18,635 nucleotides of DNA from Russula earlei. Taxonomy: Eukaryota > Basidiomycota > Agaricomycetes > Russulales > Russulaceae. Location: positions 1 through 18,635 of the forward strand of contig JAGFNK010000906.1 in the NCBI GenBank assembly GCA_025769875.1, read 5' to 3'. Below, in pieces: positions 1-8,238 of this stretch; position 1 is the first letter of the stretch; the number at the start of each line of letters is the position of its first letter. The notes under the pieces were generated by a model that was not told where the DNA came from, searched no databases, and was given only the letters and a program-made list of their open reading frames with translations. Position numbers and translations under genes: made by a program.

Positions 1-763
1 CGTGTTTTGAGGTTCTTGCCTTCTAGCCATACGAGGGTTCCTTCTTTTATTTCCGGGTTATCAGGTCTAGAGGGTTGTTGTTTACATTCTAAAGTTGCTG
101 CGCGTCGTGCCTAGATTGTTCTAGTTCTCTGAGTCGATCGGTCGAGGCGGGAACGTTGTTGTCCTCGAGGTTTATGTTGATCTGGGGTTTGAATCCCATG
201 AGAAGTTCGTGTGGTGATCGTCGTGATGTTTCATGCTTCCATGAGTTATGTGCGTATTCCGCAATGGGAAGTATTTTTGCCCAGGAGTGTGGGTGGGTTG
301 CGGTCCAAGGTCTTAAGTATTGTTCTAGCCAGGCATTCATTCTTTCGGTTTGTCCGTCGGTTTGAGGGTGGAACGCCGTGGACATGTTTTGTTTGATGCC
401 TAGGCTTTTACATAATGCTTTGGAGAAGTTTGATGCAAATCTGGGGTCTCTGTCGGATATGATTCTTTTGGGGATTCCAAACCAAGGCACGAGGTGTTTT
501 AGATACTCGTGTGCAACACCTGTTCGGTCGATCGTCTTGTTACATGGGATAAATTTGGTTGCTTTAGAGCATCCTTGATCGACAATGGTGAGGATACTAT
601 CGAATCCTTCTGATTTTGGTAAGTCGGTGATGAGGTCCATTGACACGTATTGAAAGGGGCCTTGTTCAACGTGTGTGTCGAGTGGAAAGGTTGTGGCTTT
701 CTTTCTTGGTAGATTGGTTTTGGATTCTTGGCACTTTGGCGCAACCTTTTACGTATTGTTCTA
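1..763 (-). pseudogene. Integrase of element A, catalytic core and start of C-terminal domain (broken, partial)
   Basis: Integrase joins the retrotransposon cDNA to chromosomal DNA. The uninterrupted core is 646-89. It carries the D,D-35-E triad: Asp in SMDLITD (residue 4 of this stretch), Asp in ISDRDPRF (65), Glu in GQTERMN (101), with exactly 35 residues between the last two. The second Cys of the zinc finger (KCQESK, about 745-762) is in a different frame from the first (GCAK), so one indel separates the N-terminal domain from the core. After the core an in-frame TAG follows DAQQL. The sequence EGTLVWLEGKNLKT, typical of the region before a GPY/F module, resumes in another frame at about 58-1. 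The rest of the protein is beyond the left edge. Confidence 0.92.
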
Positions 764-1064
764 CGAATTGTCGTAGTTTGGGTCCTTCATAGTGTTGTTT
801 GACTAGGTCCCATGTGTTGGCAATTCCAGGGTGTCCTGCAGGTGGGGCATCGTGAAATTGTCGTAGGATTTCTCGTCGTTTGTCTAGTTTGTCAGGTAAG
901 TAGATTTTTCGTGTGAATATTTCAGGTGGAAGGAGGGTGGTTTTTTGTTCTTCTACCCCCTTGTTAAGGTCTTTGCGACAAGAAAGTGTGTCGGCAATTG
1001 TATTTGTGTGTCCAGGGAATGTGTTCCATAACCTAAGTTGAAGTCTTGCATATATTGCATCCAT
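666..1064 (-). pseudogene. Element A: end of RNase H and N-terminal zinc-binding domain of integrase (frameshifted segment)
   Basis: This open stretch contains PGHTNTIADTLS, the conserved end of gypsy RNase H/connector (usual form PGxxNxxADxLSR), and then the HHCC domain of integrase. The two His are visible in FHDAPPAGHPG and the first Cys in VKGCAK, followed by a frameshift that moves the partner Cys to another frame. It overlaps the preceding RT/RNase H reading frame out of phase, so a small indel near 1030-1050 separates them. It is part of one ancestral pol gene, not a separate gene. The HHCC domain helps integrase to multimerise and bind LTR ends. Confidence 0.85.
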
Positions 1065-2920
1065 CTTGCTTGTCGTCCCGTTAGTTTTTGTGGTTCTTTG
1101 AAGTATGTTAAATTTTTGTGGTCTGTCCTTATTCGAACGGGTTTCTCTGCACCTAGGAAAAATGGTCGGCCACTTTTGAGGCCGAAGATGACAGCAGCCA
1201 GTTCTTTATCATGTGCGTCGTAATTTCTTTCTGCGTCTAGTAGTGTTCTTGAATAAAATGCTATGGGGTGGAGTCCATCTTCGTATTCTTGGGAAATCAC
1301 TGCTCCTACGGCAAATCCTGATGCGTCAGTATCTAGGATAAATTGTTTGGTCCAATCTGGAGTTCGGAGAACTGGGTAGGACACGCATGTGTCTTTTAGT
1401 GATTGGAATGCTTGTTGTTCTTTGGGTGTCCATTCCCATTGTTTATTCTTTTTTGTCAGATCATTGAGCGGCCTAGCTTTAATTGAGAAGTTTGGGATGA
1501 AGTTGCGGTAGAAGTTGCAGAATCCCAAGAAACTGCGAACTTCTTTTAATGTTTTTGGCGTAGGCCAGTCTTCAATCCCTTTGACCTTTACTGGGTCCAT
1601 GGTGATTTTTCCTTCGCCAATGATTACACCTAGGTATTCGACTTTTCTTTTGTGGAATTGGCATTTTTCTGGTTTAAGATATAGGTCGTGTTGTCTTAAT
1701 TTTGACAGGATGTGGTTGACTTTTGATTTGTGTTTTTCTTCATCATTTTCTGTGGCGATAATGATGTCGTCCATATAGATTTTCAGCCATCCTTGAGCGA
1801 GTTCCTCTTGAAAGATGTCGTCCATCATTGTTTGGAAGGTTGCTGGAGAGTTAGTTAATCCAAAGAACATTACCGTTGGTTCAAATAGTCCGTCGCTTGT
1901 TTTGAAGGCTGCTTTCCATTCGTCTCCCTCTTTAATCCTAATGTTGTTGTAGCCCCATCTGATGTTGAATTTGGTGAAGAGTTCTTTGCCTGCTAGGGCA
2001 TGTATCAATTCTGGGATTAAAGGAAGTGGATAGACGTTGGGTATGGTCCATTTATTCAGGTTTCTATAGTCTTGTACTGGTCGAAATTTGCCATCCTTCT
2101 TTTTGATCAGGAAGAAGCCACTCGCATATGGTGAGTTGGATCTTCTAATTCGTTTTAATCGCAGATTTTGTTCGAGAAATTTTCCTTGTTCTTCTTTTTC
2201 TTTGGGAGAGAGGGGGTACACTCTGCAATTGATTGTCGTGGGGGCATCGGGCTTAAGATCGATAGCGTGATCCCACTTTCTTGGCCCAGGAAATCTCTCT
2301 GATTTTTGTTCTTCAAACACTTGACCATAGGCATGATATTGGAGGGGGACTATTTGTTGCCAAGTCAGTTGTTTTGATTGCATTTGGGATTCCGCTAATT
2401 GTTGGGCGATTGTAGTTTTTTGTAGTTGTGTTTGTACCCACAGTTCATCGCCTTCTTCCCATTGTGCGATATTCCTTATCCATTCTGGTGTTTCTTCACT
2501 TCCGGATAAGGCTATCTTTCCTAACAGCGTTCCATTGGTCCAATTGATTTTGGGATTTGTTGATTCAAGGAAGGGGTATCCTAAAATTAGATCGTCTTGT
2601 CCGATGTCTGCTACAAGGAATTGGTGTTTGCCTTTTTGTCCTAATAGTTCTAATTCCAGGTCTACCGCTTGAGTGATTTTTCCTAGACGATTAGGGGTGT
2701 TATCAACGTTTTTCACCACCCTCGGTGTCAACAATTTTCATGTTTTCAATTGAAGTTGTTTGGTTAATTTGGGGGATATGAAGCATTCCGTTGCTCCACT
2801 ATCAATTAACGCAGTTTTCTCTTCGGCTTTTGAGGTTCCAACGTACATAGTCAAGTTGACCTGCATTGACTTTTTTTTTATAACTTTATGTACATTGGTA
2901 CCTAAGGCCCGAGCGATCGC
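953..2920 (-). pseudogene. pol of element A: aspartic protease, reverse transcriptase, RNase H (inactivated)
   Basis: The pol frame can be followed from about 2920, in the -1 frame relative to the ancestral gag frame. Protease: LIDSGAT with the catalytic DSGA at 2803-2792, then an in-frame TGA at about 2743-2741, then ILGYPFLESTNPKINW, the second conserved protease motif. From 2734 there are 593 codons without a stop. RT: FRPVQDYRNLN, motif A at FTKFNIRWGYNN, FGLTNSPATFQ, the YMDD box at 1777-1766, and the thumb region LKPEKCQFH and EYLGVIIGEG. RNase H: DTDASGFAVGAV (Asp at 1327-1325), HDKELAAV, RTDHKNLTYF. In motif A the metal-binding Asp expected in FTKFD is Asn (AAC, 1966-1964), which should abolish polymerase activity. 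The frame is lost near 1040, before the end of RNase H. Confidence 0.93.
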
Positions 2921-2928
2921 CGATATGC

Positions 2929-4625
2929 TCAGGCGTCCGAAAAATCCTTTCCTTCGTCGTCGTCGGTCTCTCCATTAGCATCCTAATGAACTCCTCTCTT
3001 TCCTCTTTAGAGAGGGCTTTAGCGGCTTTTGCAACTTTGGCCGTCGCACTTTCTTCAACGATTTCGACAACGGAAGATTCGGATGTGGTGGTGGTCACTT
3101 CTGCTGTGCGTGCGCGCATTGGCTCGCGTTTCGGTTTTGTGGGGCAGTCTCTGGCAAGGTGTCCTTATTTTGAGCAATGAAAACATCTTCCTTCCGCGCG
3201 ATGTTTTTCTTTGTCGGCTTCAGTGATCGCCTTGCGTGCTGCGCCTGCACTGGTATCCATCGCGTTTGGGTCGCGTGGTGGAAGGCGCGCGCGCGGTGCG
3301 GCGGTATTGTTGGTGGTGTTGCCGCGCGCGCCCCAATTTGAAAGGCGGGCCCAAGGGCGACTGTTGTTCGAATTGGCGTTTCTGTTGTGGGTGTTGGCGT
3401 GATCGGTGAGGACTGCGCGTTTGCGCATCCAGATACAATGTTGCTTTTGAGCACCGGTCATCCATTCTAAGAAGGTGGTTGGGTCTTCCTGGCTAATGAT
3501 TGCTTCGACCAATGGTTTGGGAAGGCCACATCCAAACAGGCGCATAACCATGGGGTCGTCTGTGTGCAGAGATCCTCGTCGAGCTAATAATTCAAAATTA
3601 GCTATATATTCATCAAGATTATTCTCTTTCATCTTGAGTTCACGGAGTTGGTCTTGTGCGCGTTCGCGTTCGGCATAATCAGTGAACGCTCTCTTGAACT
3701 GTTGTTCCATAGCTTGCCAGGCTGTCAGTCCAAAGGGGATTTCGTCTGGGTCCATCATAACCTTTTCGAGCCATTCATCCATCGCTTCAACCCATCCGTC
3801 GACGCGTGGTCCTTCCATTAGTGATAGGAAATAGGCACACTTTTTGATAGGATTTTGAGCAATTTTGCTGTCAAAGTTCATCCTCATAAAGCGTCGAAAT
3901 GCAGTGAGGAATGCGTGAGTGCGGGCGCGGTCACCGTTGAAGGCTTTGGGTGGAATGCCTTCGAGTTTGCCATTATCCGAGGAGCGTGTGTCGCGGTCGT
4001 TCGTGGCGTATACGCCGTAGTCGTCAGGGTCGGGGCTGGGAGGTCGTCTATCGCGTCCTCTGAATCCTTGAAATAAGGAGGGGCGTGGGTACGCCTGCGC
4101 CGTTCCGGACGACGCCAACTGTTGAGGTACTTGTGCGGGTGGTTCTTCTGGTTCGTCGGCCGCGATGAAAAGTTGCGTCGTGGTCTGGGGTTCTTGTTCC
4201 ATGGGTTCGGCAGGCGCGGGTCCAGGGGTTGGTGCGCGAGATGGGTTCTTCGAATTCGGAATTGGTTCTCCTGATTTAATGAGCTGTTCCATGTCAAGAC
4301 CCTTGAGAGGGTCAGAGATCAGTCCGAGAGCCGGGTGTGCGATGCAGTAGGCCTCGAAGTAGTCTTTGCAGCGTCGGATTTCGAACCACACGCCGTAGAG
4401 TGTCCCAAGGCCTACTTTGGCCCTTCTGTAGTAAGCATAGTACCCGGTCCAGGGTACACTGTCTATTCCCACTCTGAGGAAGTGAGCATTCTCTCTGAAG
4501 GCCTCAGGGACGAATGCGTCGTCGAGGTCCGGGTTCAGCTTGAAGGGACATTTGAGTTTCTTCAGCCCTTCTTCTGTGGGTTTTCCTTGTCCTTTGAACC
4601 TCCAGTCTCTGGCCATGGAAGTCAT
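2929..4625 (-). pseudogene. gag of element A: capsid and zinc-knuckle nucleocapsid protein (interrupted)
   Basis: Gag assembles the virus-like particle and packages the RNA. The ATG at 4625 (MTSMARDWRFKG) starts 486 codons without a stop. The capsid-type core includes KAFNGDRARTHAFLTAFRRFM, NPIKKCAYFLSLMEGP and FTDYAERERAQDQLRELKM. A Pro/Gln/Glu-rich linker lies at about residues 135-200. The C-terminal CCHC knuckle reads CFHCSK-stop-GHLARDC: a TAA (3167-3165) replaces one codon in the middle of the finger, and the same frame continues beyond it. About 60 codons later a base is missing in a G run near 2972. Shifted by one, the frame ends in an acidic tail, DDDEGKDFSDA, with TGA at 2931-2929, matching the gag end of element B. 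The ancestral length would be about 567 residues. Confidence 0.92.
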
Positions 4626-4705
4626 CTTCTCAAAATCGTTGTATTCGGGGGTGGATGCGTGTACACGCGTTCGGGGTCAAGGGTTCGAAGGTAAGCTTGT
4701 TCTAA
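4626..4705 (-). other. 5' leader of element A between LTR and gag
   Basis: This 80-bp untranslated leader lies between the LTR end (4706) and the gag ATG (4625). It holds the primer-binding site. The start of the leader is well conserved with the leader of element B (7931-7858). No upstream ATG or other gene was recognised in it. Confidence 0.7.
4692..4703 (-). promoter_or_regulatory. Predicted self-primed primer-binding site, element A
   Basis: Two bases downstream of the LTR the minus strand reads AGAACAAGCTTA. It does not start with TGG, as a site for a tRNA CCA end would. It is the exact 12-nt complement of TAAGCTTGTTCT inside the same LTR (4982-4971), at the expected 5' end of the transcript. 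Fold-back priming of this kind is established for the S. pombe Tf1 element. The same pair is present in element B. Confidence 0.72.
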
Positions 4706-4970
4706 TGTCACCGACTGGGGGCGGTGTCGCTGACAAATCGGTTCACATGCGAGACGAGCGCAGCGAGTCGAGCGAGACACTAAGTCCTCGCGAGTTTCGG
4801 GGATCTCGGAGACAATACTGTCAAGACAGATATGTTCTGCGGAGAAGGGAAGTCACGAATAAGTCTTCGCGTTGGGAAGACTTATGAGTGAGATGAGTTT
4901 CAGAGAGATTTGCTTGAGGTCTTGCAAGCCTACAAGTTCCGAAGCAAGAAAACCAGTGATATTTCACAGG

Positions 4971-4982
4971 AGAACAAGCTTA
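4971..4982 (-). promoter_or_regulatory. Predicted transcript start and self-primer segment in LTR A
   Basis: The minus strand reads TAAGCTTGTTCT. Its first base lies 33 nt downstream of the first T of the TATA box, where RNA polymerase II would be expected to start. The 12 nt pair perfectly with the primer-binding site at 4703-4692. Both sequence and TATA spacing are the same in LTR B (8205-8194). Confidence 0.65.
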
Positions 4983-5007
4983 GGGCTTGTCCTCCTCAAA
5001 CGACAGT

Positions 5008-5015
5008 CTTATATA
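5008..5015 (-). promoter_or_regulatory. TATA box of LTR A
   Basis: TATATAAG on the minus strand, in the middle of the LTR. LTR B has TATATAAA at the equivalent place (8238-8231). Its position fits a U3/R boundary just downstream. Confidence 0.7.
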
Positions 5016-5216
5016 CGTGCTAAATACTATATCAAATAGTATTTGTGAGGTAAAGGTGAGGCGATCGAACTGGAACATGCGAGAAACGTCTGGTACACAC
5101 GAGGCTGTGAGAGAGTCATAAAACACGCGGGAAACTCGAGGTCTGTCCGGGTAGGCTTGTCTGGTTGCCGGTTCGGTCCGATGTGCCGGTTCTTGTGACA
5201 GTTACACTCAAGTGTC

Positions 5217-5223
5217 CAAAAAA
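5217..5223 (-). promoter_or_regulatory. Predicted -1 ribosomal frameshift site at the gag/pol junction of element B
   Basis: In gag phase the minus strand reads GAT TTT TTG GAC ACT TGA, giving the heptamer T TTT TTG, a canonical X XXY YYZ slippery sequence three codons before the gag stop. Element A has the decayed form T TTT TCG at the same place, and its pol is open in exactly the -1 frame from there through the protease. No pseudoknot was tested. Confidence 0.6.
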
Positions 5224-5561
5224 TCCTCTTCTTCTCCTTCTTCATCTCCCATTAGGGCCTTGATAAAGGCTTCTCTGTCTTGTATAGACAGCGCCTTTGC
5301 CATCTTTGCCAATTTGACAATGGCACCTTCTTCAATGACCTCCACAGCGGAAGATTTGGATGTGACAGTGGTCATGTTGGCAGTGCATGCATGAGTTATT
5401 TCATGTTTCAGCTTTGTGGGGCAATTGTGGGCTAGGTGTCCTCTGAGAGAGCAGTGAAAGCATCTTCCCTCTTCTCAATGTTTCTGCTTCTCAGCTTCAG
5501 TGGTTGCTTTGCGAGTGGTGCCCATGCTGGTGTCCATGGCATTCAGGTTGCGTGGTGGGAG

Positions 5562-5566
5562 GCGTG
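5562..5566. repeat. Target-site duplication, left copy (GCGTG)
   Basis: GCGTG directly precedes the solo LTR (TGTCAAGACTC...). The identical GCGTG follows its other end at 6508-6512. Five bases is the usual duplication length for Ty3/gypsy integrase. Confidence 0.88.
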
Positions 5567-5836
5567 TGTCAAGACTCACTGTTGAACTATCCAGTTCAAG
5601 AGCGAGGGATAAGCTCGAAGATGAGTCGATAGACGTCCAAGACGGTGTGGGCAAGGAGTAAAGTCCAGAGTAGTAACAGATACCAGAGAGGCACGGTTAC
5701 TGTGAGAGTAGGGCAATCACGCGGAGAGGAGGCCAGGATAGTCACAAAGGGGACGGTCCTTAGAGGAGTATCCCAGGGATGGAGAGTGCCGTAAACAAAT
5801 GGACAGTCTGAGGATTGTCCACTACTTTATTGAGCG

Positions 5837-5844
5837 CTTATATA
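5837..5844 (-). promoter_or_regulatory. TATA box of solo LTR
   Basis: TATATAAG on the minus strand, at the position matching the TATA box of LTR C (14184-14177). An AATAAA follows 5 nt downstream, so promoter and polyadenylation-type signals lie close together, as in a short R region. Confidence 0.6.
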
Positions 5845-5927
5845 CTACAAGAGAACTGCTAAATGGAGAACAAGTCATAACCTTGTTATCAAGCACAATA
5901 GAGTGCTGAGTAAGAAGTCGGAGTGCG

Positions 5928-5959
5928 CTTACTGAGCATGCTCAGTCATGCTCAGTAAG
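5928..5959. repeat. Inverted repeat in the solo LTR (11-bp arms)
   Basis: CTTACTGAGCA at 5928-5938 and its exact reverse complement TGCTCAGTAAG at 5949-5959 are separated by 10 bp. The left arm runs into the palindrome CTGAGCATGCTCAG. It lies upstream of the TATA box with respect to the minus strand, so it could be a transcription-factor site array in U3 or a hairpin. Confidence 0.7.
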
Positions 5960-6029
5960 CTGCTGAGTAAGAGCTGTCATTGTCCACGTGTTTGCTGTTC
6001 TAGTGCACGTGTGAGCACCTGATTCATTT

Positions 6030-6340
6030 CCTGTTAGTTAGTTTAGGGCCGGTCATTCGAGGACTTGGGGTTTGGTTAGGGAATAGTGTTATCTTATAAG
6101 GCCCTTATATAGCTCCATTAGGGTCCTTAGAGTCGACCCTAATACTTCTATTAAGGTCCTTAGTATTGCCTTATAGTCCCTTCTTCAGTTATTAGAGTTG
6201 GTCTAATAACGCTTTGTAGAGTCTTTGATACCAGGTTAGTACCCATTGTAGAGCACCTAGAGTCATCCTAAAGGGTCCCTAGAAGGGCCCTACTACTGTC
6301 CTTTATTGTTAGAAGGGTTGCCATTAAGTGGGGCTTGCTG
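6030..6340. repeat. Stem-rich degenerate repeat tract in U3 of the solo LTR
   Basis: Variants of TTAGGGTCCTTAG, TTAAGGTCCTTAG and AAGGGTCCCTAGAAGG recur every few tens of bases, many of them near-palindromic. One perfect inverted repeat is ATTAGGGTC (6117-6125) with GACCCTAAT (6135-6143). No coding sequence was seen here. LTR C lacks this tract, which accounts for most of the length difference. Confidence 0.6.
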
Positions 6341-6507
6341 TATGTCGATTGTGCCAAGAATCGCTCGTGCAACAATGCACGCGCGATATTGTGGACACCT
6401 CTACTCACCCCTTTTGTTCGTGTGAACAGGGTGACACCATGGAGGCTGGGTTTCCTCCTATAAGGAAGGGTCCTTCAAGGGCCCTCTCCGGAGAATGGTT
6501 CATGACA

Positions 6508-6512
6508 GCGTG
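6508..6512. repeat. Target-site duplication, right copy (GCGTG)
   Basis: Identical to 5562-5566 and directly adjacent to the right end of the solo LTR, ...GGTTCATGACA. Confidence 0.88.
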
Positions 6513-7857
6513 GGTGTGTGGGCATGGTGTTGCCTTAATTGTTCCCATGGTTGGCCCAAGCCAAATTTGTGAGTCAATTCCAAGGCCTGTTGTCCAGGTT
6601 TTGGTTGGGGTAATGCGCGCATGTGCTTGAATGGTCTGATAGGATTGCACGTTTGCACATCCAGACCCTATGATGTTTCTGTGCTGCTGTGATCCAATCT
6701 GCAAATGAAGTGGGGTCTTTGAGGTCAAGGCATGACTCAACTAAAGATAGTGGGAGTCCCCATGCAAACAGTCGCATGACCATTGGTTCGTCGACGTCGA
6801 GTCCTGCACATCTTGCTAATAGTTGAAATTTGGATATGTAGTCATCTAGAAGGCCATCCTTCATCTTCAGTTCTTTAAGCCTGTCTTGGGCTTTCTCTTG
6901 CTCCATGTAATTGGTAAATGCGTGGCAGAATTGTTGCCACAGCGCTTCCCATGCTGTAAGCCCGAGTGGGATGTTGGTGGGGTCACTCTGCACATCTTCA
7001 AGCCATTGGTCCATGGCTTTGAGCCATCCTTCGACTTTTGGCCCTTTCATCAGTGAAAGAAAGTAGGCACATTTCTTAATTGGATCCCTAGCAATTTTAC
7101 TATCATGGTTCATAGACATGAACCTGTTGAATGCGACTAGGAATGTGTGTGTTCGTGCACGATCACCGTTAAAAAACTCAGGGGGAATTCCCTCGAGTTT
7201 CCTGTTGTCGGATCTGTGTGCATCATGATTGCAGTTAGTATATCTAAAGAAATCGTTGGGGTAGGGGTCGGGACTTGGGGGTCATATTCCGCGTCCTCTG
7301 AATCCTGCAAATGAGGCGTGGGGAGGGGCCTGCGCTGTTATGGACGACATGGGTTGGGGTCTTGTTGATTCGGGTTCGGTGGTGGCGACAAAAGTATTTG
7401 TCATCGTTGCTGGTTCAAGCTCCATCGGAGCATCATTGGTGGGTGGAGTGGGTCCAGGCATTGGGGCATGACTTGGAACTTTGGAGCTTGGGAGGGGTTC
7501 TCCTGAGGCTGTCAATGTAGTGATGTTGATGCCTCTGAGGGGACTTTGCTGGAGCCTAAAGGCTGGGTGAGCGACGCACGTCACTTCCCAAGTGTCGCCA
7601 CATCTTGCTATCTCCAACCAGAGGCTGTAGAGATGGCTTAGGGCTACCTTGGCACCCTTTCAGTTGACATAGTAGCCAGTCCAGGGTACGCTATCCATTT
7701 GTACTGTGTAGAATTCAATGCTGTCATTGAACATGGTCACCGTGGGGACATTCTTCTCTCGGTCTGGAAGTAGTTCAAAAGGACACTTAAGAGCAGCCAG
7801 TCCTTCAACTCTTGGTGTGCTGAGTCCTTTGGTCTTCCAGTCTCGGGTCATAGTCAT
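6508..7857 (-). pseudogene. gag of element B, N-terminal and capsid part (several stop codons)
   Basis: It starts MTMTRDWKTKGL, like element A gag. One frame can be followed from 7857 to the insertion at 6508, interrupted only by point stops. These are a TGA after GYYVN (7662-7660), a TGA after FRGRGI (7284-7282), a TGA after RPWN (6576-6574) and a TAA nearby. At the first two, element A has Arg codons at the matching place, which fits CGA changing to TGA. The capsid core is well kept over 7119-6574 (IKKCAYFLSLMKGPKVEGW, FTNYMEQEKAQDRLKELKM). The last residues before the solo LTR join in frame with the other half at 5566. Confidence 0.88.
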
Positions 7858-7917
7858 GTTGGAGGGAAATCAGTATATTGTCTGTGAGTGTGTGGTTTGG
7901 GGTCAAGGTTTCAAAGG

Positions 7918-7929
7918 TAAGCTTGTTCT
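7918..7929 (-). promoter_or_regulatory. Predicted self-primed primer-binding site, element B
   Basis: AGAACAAGCTTA on the minus strand, two bases past the LTR end, identical to element A. It is the exact complement of 8205-8194 in LTR B. It is unchanged although much of the surrounding LTR and leader has diverged. Confidence 0.72.
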
Positions 7930-8193
7930 AATGTCACCGACTGGGGGCAGTGTTGCTGACAAATCATTTCACATGCGAGATGTGTGCACTGAGTTGAGCA
8001 AGACAATGAGTTCTCATGAGATTTGGGGTTCTTGGTGACAACACAGCAAAGGCTAGTGTGTACCGTGGAGGGGAAATGCAATGGATAAGTCTTCACGTTC
8101 AAAGACTTAGAGAGATAGGGAAGTTTCTAAGATGATTGCTTGATTGCCTGCAAGCCTACAGTTCCAAAGCTGAATCCAGTGATATTTCACAAG

Positions 8194-8205
8194 AGAACAA
8201 GCTTA
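8194..8205 (-). promoter_or_regulatory. Predicted transcript start and self-primer segment in LTR B
   Basis: TAAGCTTGTTCT on the minus strand, starting 33 nt from the first T of the TATA box, exactly as in LTR A. It pairs over 12 nt with 7929-7918. Confidence 0.65.
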
Positions 8206-8230
8206 GGGTTTGTTCTCTTCTACTGACAGG

Positions 8231-8238
8231 TTTATATA
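8231..8238 (-). promoter_or_regulatory. TATA box of LTR B
   Basis: TATATAAA on the minus strand, at the position equivalent to TATATAAG in LTR A (5015-5008). Confidence 0.65.

Larger units (their letters stand above)
1..5200 (-). mobile_element. Element A: Ty3/gypsy LTR retrotransposon, 5' LTR to integrase, cut by left edge
   Basis: Reading right to left on the minus strand the order is LTR, primer-binding site, gag with a zinc knuckle, aspartic protease, reverse transcriptase, RNase H, integrase. That order, with integrase after RNase H, is diagnostic of Ty3/gypsy (Metaviridae) rather than Ty1/copia. The 3' end of the element and its second LTR lie beyond the left edge. The element sits inside element B: position 5201 onward is the end of the gag of B. 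It is defective, with stops in the gag zinc knuckle and in protease, a lost base in gag, frameshifts near the RNase H/integrase boundary and in the integrase zinc-finger region, and a stop after the integrase core. It keeps many CpG sites, so it looks younger than element B. Confidence 0.93.
4706..5200 (-). repeat. 5' LTR of element A (family 1), 495 bp
   Basis: The LTR has the inverted ends TGTCAC...GTGACA. It aligns over its whole length with 7932-8422, and both copies are followed on the minus strand by the same primer-binding site and a gag gene. The sequence directly right of it (5201-5205, GTTAC) is the presumed 5-bp target-site duplication; its partner would lie beyond the left edge. 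Compared with the LTR of element B it keeps far more CpG sites. The U3/R boundary is inferred from the TATA box at 5015-5008. Confidence 0.9.
5208..5566 (-). pseudogene. gag of element B, C-terminal part with intact zinc knuckle
   Basis: The segment reads RLPPRNLNAMDTSMGTTRK, then a TGA where element A has the Arg of KEKHRAEGRCF, then a complete CCHC knuckle CFHCSLRGHLAHNC (C-X2-C-X4-H-X4-C). It continues through VIEEGAIVKLAKMAKALS and ends in an acidic tail GDEEGEEEDFLDT with TGA at 5210-5208. Removing the solo LTR plus one 5-bp duplication puts this part in the same frame as the part upstream of the insertion, giving about 567 codons in all. Position 5207 down to 5201 is the last of B before element A. 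Confidence 0.88.
5567..6507 (-). mobile_element. Solo LTR of family 2 (same family as element C), 941 bp, inserted in gag of element B
   Basis: The ends are TGTCAAGACTC (left) and GGTTCATGACA (right), flanked by perfect GCGTG duplications. LTR C has related ends, TGTCGAGACAC and GGTTCGTAACA. The two share a central block around AAATGGACAGTCTGA and a CTTATATA motif that reads TATATAAG on the minus strand at 5844-5837. No internal genes are present, so this is the product of recombination between two LTRs. It is longer than LTR C (828 bp), mainly through a stem-rich U3 portion at about 6030-6340. TATATAAG followed by CGCTCAATAAA suggests minus-strand orientation. Confidence 0.9.

Noticed and set aside
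3165..3167. TAA in the gag zinc knuckle as a programmed readthrough stop
   Set aside because: It interrupts the CCHC finger itself and is absent from element B, so a disabling mutation is the simpler reading.
3179..4100. Several plus-strand frames of 60-80 codons opposite gag A
   Set aside because: They are antisense to a well-supported gag with capsid and zinc-knuckle motifs.
4663..4705. GGGTTCGAAGG resembles a tRNA B box next to LTR A
   Set aside because: No A box, acceptor stem or cloverleaf could be drawn, and element B has the altered form GGTTTCAAAGG; it is part of the retrotransposon leader.
5027..5245. 72-codon minus-strand frame across 5027-5245
   Set aside because: It spans the boundary between LTR A and gag B; a matching frame in LTR B (8577-8251) exists only because the LTRs are homologous.
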